Assembly (NCBI GenBank): GCA_949751835.1
Contig: CATKHK010000027.1
Coordinates: forward strand, 186,001 to 250,000
Direction: 5' to 3'
DNA: 64,000 nucleotides
DNA from: Blepharisma japonicum
Lineage: Eukaryota; Ciliophora; Heterotrichea; Heterotrichida; Blepharismidae
Shown here piece after piece: positions 22,477 through 30,794 of this stretch; within the stretch, counting starts at the first letter, position 1; every line of letters begins with the position of its first letter. The notes under the pieces are model-generated. The model saw only the letters and a program-made list of their open reading frames with translations. It did not search any database and had not been told where the DNA came from. The position numbers and the translations under genes are program-made.

Positions 22477-22807
22477 TTTTGGAGTATAATTATTTGAATT
22501 ATTAAATCCTTTAGAAATGAATTTCTATTGTTAAAAAGCTTTGCACTAAAAAACCAATATAGTAATAGAAATATAGCAAGGCTCATAATTCTTTGATAAC
22601 TTAAATGTTATATCAATCAATAATAAGTGATGCTTATTTCACTATAATGTATTATATTAATTTTCCAATTGCATATGGCAGTTAATATGCCTAACCCCTT
22701 ATAATAGATTTCACAAACCCAAAAACCACCTTATAAAGCATTTCATTTAAATCTAAATTATTATTAAATTCATATTGATTTAATATTATCGAAGTTGACT
22801 AGGCGAA
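22477..22807. promoter_or_regulatory. Shared upstream region of VDAC and Atg4 genes
   Basis: 331 bp between divergent start codons, so both promoters must lie here. It is AT-rich and I recognise no specific element. Confidence 0.4.
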
Positions 22808-24304
22808 ATGGAAAACGATGAGACTACAAATTTTGAGATTTTATCTTCAAACGATAAAAGCTTTGAAGTGCTATCAGGAGAAATTTTTCAAGAAAATCAG
22901 AATGAAAAAGAAGTTGAAATAATTCATGCCAACCAAATTTTTGATGTCTTAGAAAATGTAATGGCTACTCTAAATTTAGAAGAAAAAAGACGTAGAATGA
23001 GCAGCGATGAATTTTACATTGTAACTGGAGGAAGTGAGCAAATAGAAAAAGACAAGGAAATTGCCAAACAAGAGGAATCGCACTATTACCCCGCTTGCAA
23101 TGATGAAACAAATTGGTTTTCAAAATTCGGTACAAATATCAGATATAAATTAGAAGACATTGAAAATATGCCAATTTTTGGATACGATAAAGCAGATTTT
23201 GATGAGAATTGTAAAGATATTGTACTTTTGGCTAGAATTTATAGAATATCTCCAGGGGAGCTTTATGAACGAAATAGCTTTGTAATTGGAAATCCTAGAT
23301 GCTTGAAAAAGAAGTTTTTTGATGATTTTAAAAAGCTGATATGAGTTACATATAGATCAGGGTTTAGGCCTATTCAATCTCGTGAAGGATACTCTGTTAG
23401 ATCTTTTACTTCTGATGTAGGCTGGGGCTGTACCATTAGGGTTGGACAAATGATGCTTTTAAATACACTTAAAAGGCACTTGAAAGGCCGCGTTACAGAA
23501 ATAGATCTCCTAAAACTAATTCAAGAAAATTCTTTTTCAGCTGGTTTTTCTCTTCACAAGTTCATGGAAATTAGTCATGAGTTTATGAAGAAGCCTGGGG
23601 ATTGGTATTCGCCTTCAATGGTAAGCCACTCTATTGAAAAATTATCAGAAATAAATCAGATACCGAATTTCAAGGTAAAAGTATTTATGGATTCAATTCT
23701 GTACAGAGATCAAGTTTATGCAATCGCCACTGAGAAACCTATAGAAGAAATAAGAAAAATTTGTATATGCCCAGATAATGAAGATAATGTATTTAAATTT
23801 GAAACAGTGGGAGAGCTTATATGTTCTAGATGCAGTAAAAGAACAAGCGATTATACATGAAACAATTCTGTGCTGCTTATATTCCCACTTATGCTTGGTG
23901 TTAGGAAAATTCAGCCCGAATATAATGAAACAATAAAATTTTTCTTATCTCTTCCAGAAACTATGGGTGCGATTGGAGGAAAACCAAGATCAGCTCTGTA
24001 TCTAGTAGGATATCAAGGAAATTCTTTGTTGTTTTTAGATCCTCATTTTGTTCAGCCATCACTTACAGGTGTTGAAGAACTGTCTAATAATATTGATAGC
24101 TATCATTGTGACTCACCTAAGCTTATTCCTATAAGCTCTGCTGAAAGTTCAATTTCTTTATGCTTTTATATTAAAAATGAGCTTGATTTCAACAAATTTC
24201 TGCATAAATTAGATGAGAATAGAAGATTAATCCGTGGAACTATATTGGTAAAAAATCAAGAATTAAAGCAAAGTCATGAAGAAATGCTATTTTTTCAAAA
24301 TTAA
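22808..24304 (+). CDS. ATG4: Autophagy cysteine protease Atg4
   Basis: 498 residues, with TGA read as Trp at 23342-23344 (I-W-V-T-Y-R) and 23858-23860. Peptidase C54 motifs are clear: TYRSGFRPI, the nucleophile in TSDVGWGCTIRVGQMM (about Cys208), GGKPRSALYLVGYQG, and FLDPHFVQPS carrying the catalytic Asp (about 411) and His (about 413). Atg4 trims Atg8 before lipidation and removes it from membranes. The first 130 residues are an acidic, probably disordered extension. All catalytic residues are present, so it should be active. Confidence 0.93.
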
Positions 24305-24430
24305 ATGAAAATCTAATTATAATATTTTCTTATAATTTTAAAGATATCATTAATCTAAATAAATAATAAATAGACTATTTAATTATAGCTAAATATTTAA
24401 ATCTCTAATAAATCTAATATTAAAATAAAA

Positions 24431-25636
24431 ATGAGACAAGGTGGAAACTCTTCAACAGAAGTCAGCATTGTCCCAATTGATTCTGAGAAGCCAAAGCAAG
24501 TGAACTTATATCAAATTTCTGCTAGAAAATCAAGATGGGAAGATGGAGATTCATTCAGAGCAAGCAAACGAAATTCTGAGCTCGTCAACACAAGTAAGGG
24601 TATTCAATATTCCAGATGAAGCATTGATAAAACATTCACTCCTCCACCATTAACTCATATCCCTGAGTTTTTAACAAAAGACCAGCTTGAACTAATCCTC
24701 AGACAAGCAAGAATTGAAGACATTTCACGTAGACTCACAGCAAATGACTATGAAATTCAAGATATTGAAATCCGATCACCTTCTCCAGAACCAATTTACG
24801 ACCCTAAAACAGGCCAAAGAGTAAACACTCGTGAATCAAGAGCTAAAGAAAAACTTCTTAAAGAAAGAAACTTGTGTATAGAAGAATGCTTAAAAATTGA
24901 TCCACAATATAAGCCACCTGCAGATTATAAACCACCTAAAGCGATGAGGAAACTATATATTCCTCAGTATGGAACTGCTCCTCCACAAAGCTATGTAACG
25001 TTAATATTAGGACCTCGTGGAAAAACACAAAAAGCACTCGAAAAGAAAACTAATTGTAAAATTTATATACGTGGAAAAGGTGCTTCAAGAGGTAAAAATT
25101 ATAATTTTGAAAGCGAAGAAGAGCCTATGCACGTATTAATTGTCTCGGACTCAGAGCACGATCTCGAAAAATGTGTCTCCATTCTAGAACCAATTTTGAA
25201 TGGACATCTAGATGATGAAGAAAATAAGAAAAATCGGTATGAGTTAATGAAGCTTGGAGCTGAAAATAGGCTTTCTATTGGCTATAAAACAGATTGGTGT
25301 GACCTTTGTGGAGAACAAGGACATAAGAGATATTGCTGTCCAAGCCGTCCTTTGGCATTAGGCTGGAATCAGCAGTGTGAAATCTGTAATGAGAAAACTC
25401 ATTTTACTGAAGACTGCCCTACAAAGAAAAGGAAGAAAAAAACAATTGAAGAACAATTAGAAGAGCTAAATCGAATTTCTGGGACTAATATGCAGCTTTC
25501 TCAAAATGATATTATGATGATTAAAGCTTATAAAGTACAGCAGAAAGCAATGAAACAAAGCCAAGTTGATGAAACTCAGGAAACTGCGGTGGAGGAAGAA
25601 GATTTATTGCCACCGGGAGTTGACCCTAGATATTAG
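24431..25636 (+). CDS. SF1: Branch-point binding protein SF1/BBP
   Basis: 401 residues, with one TGA (near 24617) read as Trp. The N-terminus has two R-K-S-R-W / Y-S-R-W sites like the U2AF-binding ligand motif of SF1. A helical SF1 region follows (FLTKDQLELILRQARIEDIS), then the maxi-KH domain (YIPQYGTAPPQSYVTLILG, PRGKTQKALEKKTNCKIYIR, GKGASRGK), and two CCHC zinc knuckles (CDLCGEQGHKRYCC and CEICNEKTHFTEDC). SF1 recognises the intron branch point. How it works on 15-nt introns is an interesting question. Its stop lies only 2 bp from the convergent p24 stop. Confidence 0.93.
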
Positions 25637-25638
25637 TT

Positions 25639-26217
25639 TTAAATTAATTTCTTAGATTTTAAGTATTTCTGGAAATAAACTATTTGGAGAATTGATATCA
25701 AAATCAGCATAACTATTGTAAAACCTGTGTAGTAAATAACTCGAGAATATATAGTCTCATTTGTATTTCGCATTTCTTCTTCACGCTCTCTTATATATTG
25801 AAGCTCATTATGAAGTTGTTTTATGTACTCCTGGACTATTTGAAGCTGGACTTTTGAGGTGTCTAATGATTTTACAGATAATGGGTCGGATGGCTTTTTA
25901 GCATCAATTCCTATTCTGATATCTAGGGACACTGAAATTTCGGAAGGGCTTTGATTTTCAATGCATAAATGATGTGTGCCATCGTTTGCTGCTGTGTAAT
26001 TTAATGTATCATAGTGAGTGTTTGGAGCTTCATGAAGTTGATCGACGTCTTTGTAAGAAAATCTTGTCCAAATTGTGCCAGATTTTTGCAGTACCTGTGT
26101 TTCATATCAGAATAATGTACCTTTTGTGAGCTCTTCACTGAAACATCTTATAGTTTGTTTGCGAATTGAAAATTCAAAACTATTTACACCGAGAAATAGG
26201 AAAATAAATATAAGCAT
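25639..26217 (-). CDS. p24/TMED (emp24/gp25L/p24) cargo receptor
   Basis: 192 residues from ATG 26215-26217, reading one TGA as Trp. An N-terminal signal peptide (MLIFIFLFLGVNS) precedes a GOLD domain with the two family cysteines (about Cys29 and Cys90), then a coiled-coil stretch, one membrane helix (IVMLILISILQIVYF) and a short basic tail ending KYLKSKKLI, suited to COPI binding. Such proteins cycle between ER and Golgi as cargo receptors. Length and order match the family exactly. Confidence 0.9.
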
Positions 26218-26450
26218 AATTATTATTTAAATAAAAAACATTTATAATTTTAATTTCATTTATAAATTAACTATTTATTAAGATAATCCAAGTGCTTTAT
26301 GTAAAATTACTCCAAAAAATTATGAATTATACAGCTAGTTATAAATATTCTTATTCAATAGAATAATATAAAAGGAAAACATCAAACAGTCATAAAATTA
26401 AAGAATGATACAATCAATTCATTCAATTAAAATTTTAAAAATAATCTAAT

Positions 26451-27614
26451 ATGCATAAAGCTCGTCAAGAAAGAGCTGCTCTTATGGAGCAAGCTAAAAA
26501 GAATCAAGAAAAAGCTAAAAAGCCACAGAAAACCACTTCATCTTCATTTAATCCTACAAGTTCTCGAGGTGAACCAATCTATTACTCAGCTACCAAAATG
26601 GATGGAATGGGACTTTGGTGTCAGCCAGTAGGAACAAATCCTCAACCTAAACCAGACCCTCTACCCCAACCTGATCTTACCTCCGATATTGACTCCAAAG
26701 TTCACAAAGAAATGGTAGAAGTCCTTCAAAAAAAATGCTCCTCATTAGGCATTAAACTTGATCAAGAAAAAATTGCAAAGCAGCAAGCAGAATTCAATTT
26801 AAATCAAATTCAGTCAAAGTTAAACGAAGTCTCTGAAGAAAGAACAAGCCTAGAAAATCAAATAAAAGGTTTAGAAGACAGAATTAAACAATTAGAAACT
26901 GAAATGGACGAGCAATGTGTATACCAAAATTACGCACAAACACAAATAGCATCACTTCAAAAAGAAGCTGAAAATGAAAGAGAAAGAGCCGAAAGCTATA
27001 ATAAATTGTATGAGCAGGAAACAAAGTTAAAAGAAGAAGAAACAACAGAGTACCAACAAGAGGTAGAAGCTTTAAGAGCGCAGGTTGAAGAACTTTCTGA
27101 AGAAAATAACCAAGTGAAAGAATATTTGGCACATTTGCAGGCAGAAAATGAAAAACTGTATGAAGAAAGAGACAGCTTAGGCCAAAAATTTGTCAAAGAA
27201 ATGACATCAGGGCAAACCCAAGAAGAAAAAGCTAAAATAAAAGCAACCAAAATGAATTTATTGTCAGGAGAAAACAGGGCTTTGCAAGTGAAAGTAAAGG
27301 AGTTGGAAGAAGCAAGAAAGAAAAATCAAGAAATTATGAAGAAAAAAGAGGAAGAAATCAAGGTATTAAAAAGCGAAAATGATAGCCTAAAAAATAGGAT
27401 AAAGACGGAACAAGAGATGAGGAAGCATCAAATTGATTTGGTTGCACAAAGAGAATCTAAGTTAAAGATACTTGAAGAAAGGTATGCAAAATTAGACCAG
27501 CAATTCCAGCAGCTATTGAAAGAGCATCATGATAATAAATTAAATGGACAAAAAGCAGCTCCAAAACCAAAGCTTGTATCTGTTCAAGCAAGGCCTGAGC
27601 TTTTTGATGATTAA
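26451..27614 (+). CDS. Coiled-coil protein, 387 residues
   Basis: An uninterrupted frame. Residues 1-85 are basic then proline-rich, with one short ordered motif (MDGMGLWCQPVG). Residues of about 85-370 form a nearly continuous glutamate- and lysine-rich coiled coil, ending in a short basic tail. It is probably structural; no family is recognised. Confidence 0.7.
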   Translation: MHKARQERAALMEQAKKNQEKAKKPQKTTSSSFNPTSSRGEPIYYSATKMDGMGLWCQPVGTNPQPKPDPLPQPDLTSDIDSKVHKEMVEVLQKKCSSLGIKLDQEKIAKQQAEFNLNQIQSKLNEVSEERTSLENQIKGLEDRIKQLETEMDEQCVYQNYAQTQIASLQKEAENERERAESYNKLYEQETKLKEEETTEYQQEVEALRAQVEELSEENNQVKEYLAHLQAENEKLYEERDSLGQKFVKEMTSGQTQEEKAKIKATKMNLLSGENRALQVKVKELEEARKKNQEIMKKKEEEIKVLKSENDSLKNRIKTEQEMRKHQIDLVAQRESKLKILEERYAKLDQQFQQLLKEHHDNKLNGQKAAPKPKLVSVQARPELFDD

Positions 27615-27998
27615 AATCCTATGCTAATTTGATCTTATAAGTTGATTAATAAATTCTTATTAATAAATTTCAAAATAAATATACGTATTATTGCTATATT
27701 TGAAAATCACCAATATATTAACATAATATCTCATTATCTATAATACATGCAACTCATCCTCATAGATTATTTTATATTCACTAATCTTTTTCTTATAAAC
27801 TCATAAAATATTTTCCATAAAAATTAAATAAAATTATTATGTCATTTAGATAGTATAATAGATATGCCAAGATTTTTAACACCCTAATCATCTAAAAAGC
27901 ACAAACGATTTTATCTTTTTTTATAAAATAAAAATTCCCAGTTGTAATCCAAAATAAATACCTACACATAATTTTGCTTCACATTCATTAGTAAAACA
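27615..27998. other. Intergenic, AT-rich
   Basis: Spacer between two plus-strand genes. Nothing is recognised apart from presumed promoter sequence. Confidence 0.5.
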
Positions 27999-29264
27999 AT
28001 GGCCGACCAAACTTACTTCGTTGAAAAGAACATAGAGCAACTCTTTGAAACTCTCATGGAAGCAGTTGTCACCGCAAAACCAGAAAATCCACGTCAATTC
28101 CTGGCAGCACAGCTTCAAGACGATCGCTCCATCTCATTCCAAGACTTTTTAGCTCTTTTTAATGCTGTTTCCAAAATTTCAGCTGAAACCAATCCTCGAC
28201 TTGCATTCAATAGGATTATTGAAGAGACCTGCAAACTTCTCCACTGTGAAAGAGCAAGCCTCTTCATTCACGATCCAGGCCAAAAATGTTTAAAGCTCGT
28301 TGTAGGAAAAGGTGCTAAAGGTTTAGTTTTATATGAGAATTCTGGGTTCACTTGGACTGTTTTCAATACAAAGCAATGTGTAAATATCCCTGATGTCTAT
28401 TCTGATCAAAGATTTGACTGCTCTGTAGACTTAAATACAGGTTTTGTATCAAAATCTATGCTTGGAGTACCAATTCTAAACCAAGAAAGGCACCCTATTG
28501 GAGTTTTACTTGCCTTGAATAAGCAGACTGGAGCTTTTTCTGAAAAAGATGAAGAAATCATTCAAATTCTTGCAAGCCAAGCTGGAATTTCTATAAGAAA
28601 TGCTTATTACTACCAAGAAGCGATTTACAATGAAAATAAAACCAAAATCTTGCTTAATTTCATCAAAAACTTAAGCAAGGATCAACCAGGGCTGCCTTTA
28701 GCTTTAGAATTGGCAAAGCGTGCTGGGGAATTAATCAATGCTGATATGTGTCATATATTTTTAGTTGATAAAAGCTCTGAAAAGCTTTTATTAATTGCAG
28801 CAGATTCTGAGGTTGATTTTAGACTTCCGTTAAACTCTGGACTTGTTTCATACGCAGCGACTACTGGAGAAACTGTAAATGTGTTGAACGCTTATGATGA
28901 TCCTAGAAATATACCTGATTTTGATCAAATTTTTAGCTGCCATACTCAATCACTTATGGCAATTCCTATCAAACGAAATGAGCAAGTTATTGGGGTTATT
29001 CAAGTGACCAATAAGCGTTACCATAATGTCTTTGGTGATATTGAAATTTATGATTCTTTTACCAAAGAAGATGAAAAATTGTTGTTGGTCTTTGGAGAGG
29101 TTATAGCGAAAAAGCTAAAAAATTCGTTTAGATTACTTTTAGATACTACTCCTGTGACAGAAGATGTGTCAAAATTTGAGAGTAGCTTTGGAAAGAGAAA
29201 GAGCGAACCTGAAGAAGATAGCCCTGCTATGCAGGTAATTAAAGAGGAAAAAGAGACAGAATAA
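27999..29264 (+). CDS. RII-like dimerisation plus tandem GAF domain protein
   Basis: 421 residues in one frame. Residues of about 7-42 (VEKNIEQLFETLMEAVVTAK, then PENPRQFLAAQL) resemble the RIIa/DPY-30 docking-dimerisation helices. Two GAF domains follow: about 75-205 (NRIIEETCKLLHCERASLFI to QILASQAGISIRNAYYY) and about 230-375 (ALELAKRAGELINADMCHIF to EVIAKKLKNSF). Tandem GAF modules bind cyclic nucleotides in PDEs and cyclases, but no catalytic domain follows here, so it would be a sensor or scaffold. An RII-like domain could tie it to AKAP-type or axonemal scaffolds. Degenerate copies of its last 45 or so codons occur near 35.8 and 36.6 kb. Confidence 0.85.
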   Translation: MADQTYFVEKNIEQLFETLMEAVVTAKPENPRQFLAAQLQDDRSISFQDFLALFNAVSKISAETNPRLAFNRIIEETCKLLHCERASLFIHDPGQKCLKLVVGKGAKGLVLYENSGFTWTVFNTKQCVNIPDVYSDQRFDCSVDLNTGFVSKSMLGVPILNQERHPIGVLLALNKQTGAFSEKDEEIIQILASQAGISIRNAYYYQEAIYNENKTKILLNFIKNLSKDQPGLPLALELAKRAGELINADMCHIFLVDKSSEKLLLIAADSEVDFRLPLNSGLVSYAATTGETVNVLNAYDDPRNIPDFDQIFSCHTQSLMAIPIKRNEQVIGVIQVTNKRYHNVFGDIEIYDSFTKEDEKLLLVFGEVIAKKLKNSFRLLLDTTPVTEDVSKFESSFGKRKSEPEEDSPAMQVIKEEKETE

Positions 29265-29647
29265 TTAAATTCTTACATAGATGTGATCATTTTAAGCTAT
29301 TTTATTAAATTTTTAATTTAATTAAAAACTGTTAATAGCCATATTGAGAATGTATAATAATTAACTGTTTTCTTATATTTCTAAATATTTTAATTAACTT
29401 TCAATCTAGTTATATTAAAGATTATTTATTAAGTTCATTAATTTTAATCAATAATGGCTTAAAATTTTTAAAAATTATTAATTAGACAAAACATCAAGAC
29501 AAATCTAAAGCTAAATTATTTATATCTCTTAGCTTTCACTTTCCATAGCGCACCAAGCTGCTTCCTTCGCCGCTTTTGAAATATATTTCAATTCCTCTAC
29601 ATGCATGGAGATATTGATATGAATAATCATTATTATAAAATTATTTT
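29265..29647. other. Intergenic with one possible 33-codon ORF
   Basis: Mostly AT-rich. A minus-strand frame at 29529-29630 encodes a 33-residue peptide with a helical, less AT-biased segment (MHVEELKYISKAAKEAAWCA). It may be a tiny gene or a leftover exon of a lost gene. Nothing else is seen. Confidence 0.35.
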
Positions 29648-29725
29648 TCTTAGTTATTCTTTTACACTTATATTTATTTTGACATAATAAATAATTTACT
29701 AATTAATTTCATAATAAATTTAAGA

Positions 29726-30036
29726 ATGAATAATTTTTGAAACTGCATAAAATTAGTTGCCAATGAATTATCAAAATTTTGCAAGAAAAACGTAAACAAA
29801 GTATTTTTGTCAGAATGTTTAGTGCTTCGAAGATATAGACAAGTTTATAAACATCATCAGGAGTGTAAAGAAAAATATAAACAGTTATTTTAAAGCCTAA
29901 AAGAAATAGAATTAAGGGCTCATCGAAATCAAATAGCAATTTATAACGAGTTTGCAAATTGTGTATAGAGCATGAAATAAAGAAAGAAATTTGTTTGACA
30001 ACTGAAGATATAGATATTATGAGAGAAAAAAATTAA
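29726..30036 (+). pseudogene. Decayed copy of small membrane-protein gene A
   Basis: Homologous to the intact gene at 35196-35552. Relative to that copy it has lost about 57 bp coding the hydrophobic segment, carries a TAA at 29891-29893 where the other copy has CAA, and has a further small indel that shifts the frame near the 3' end. The N-terminal codons, including a TGA Trp at codon 5, are still recognisable. Confidence 0.8.
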
Positions 30037-30140
30037 TCGAATAAAAATATAATTAAATGGAAATTTAAGATATTTGGGTTATTTCATTTATTAATAGGGG
30101 GCTTAATAAATAATTAATTTTATTATAAAATAAGTTTATA

Positions 30141-30434
30141 ATGCCTAGATTTTCTAAAAAGAGTTTTAAATTTGGTGCCTTACTTATTGGTGGATTACTT
30201 TTAAACAAATTAATGAAGATTCAGGCGGACATCTACCATAGAGATCAAAGAGAAACAAGAAATAAATGCAAAGTGATTATTGATTCTAATGTTAGTTTAA
30301 GTGAAAATGAAAAGTATATTGTGAAGTTCTTAGTGGATTGCCTCGAGAAAAATGAAGATGTTAGATATTGTGTTCAAGAGACAAATAAAGATTGAAATGC
30401 AAAATTGGCAAACGATAATAATAAAAAACATTAA
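30141..30434 (+). CDS. Small membrane protein B, left cassette copy
   Basis: 97 residues from ATG 30141, reading a TGA at 30393-30395 as Trp, to TAA 30432-30434. A basic start (MPRFSKKSFK) is followed by a short hydrophobic helix (FGALLIGGLLLNKLM) and then a charged helix with Y-H-R-D and a conserved F-L-x-D-C-x-x-K-N-E-D end. About 52 of the first 84 residues match the copy at 34780-35073. It is also related in layout to gene A. The function is unknown; a single-pass or peripheral membrane protein is inferred. Confidence 0.65.
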
Positions 30435-30493
30435 TTGACTAAAAATATATATTATTTAAAAATTTATTTTAATTAAATTTATTAATTAAAACA

Positions 30494-30668
30494 TGCATGT
30501 GTGCATAAGCCGTCACTCATTTGCCGAAGAAGCTGGCAGTACAATTTGAAACGCACCTTTATTAGGTTTTTACCACAAAGCAGGCCGATCTAGCCGCCTG
30601 AGGGCCCTATACTTAAAAAAATGGTAAAAAGCTAACCCGGTCAAGGACGCAACTGTAATAAATTTTTT
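30494..30668 (+). ncRNA. Candidate structured non-coding RNA
   Basis: A stretch of near-balanced GC in very AT-rich surroundings, without an open frame. It can fold. TTTTTACC (30567-30574) pairs with GGTAAAAA (30623-30630), enclosing CAGGC/GCCTG (30581-30585 with 30596-30600) and the palindrome AGGGCCCT. TGCC/GGCA and ACCT/AGGT hairpins lie upstream. A T6 run at 30663-30668 could end a Pol III transcript. I could not match it to U1-U6, SRP, RNase P, telomerase RNA or a tRNA. Strand is uncertain; plus is chosen for the T run. Confidence 0.4.
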
Positions 30669-30794
30669 AGAATAGAATTCAATTAGTTATACCTACTTAT
30701 AAATAAAACTCAAATAATAATGAGTAATGTTTTATTATTCAAAATTTCAAGCTTAAAACTAATTTAATTCCAACATATTCATAGAAAGCAACTA

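Larger units (their letters stand above)
29648..30436 (+). repeat. Left arm of inverted cassette repeat
   Basis: Matches the reverse complement of 34780-35622 along its whole length, including promoters and spacer. It carries two small genes, A (decayed here) and B. At 30082-30116 a 35-nt non-coding stretch appears identical to 35101-35135. Confidence 0.85.

Noticed and set aside
30494-30668. Assignment of the GC-rich island to U1, U5 or telomerase RNA
   Set aside because: Short matches such as ATACTTA and CCTTTATTAGG are in the wrong places, and no telomere-template sequence is present.
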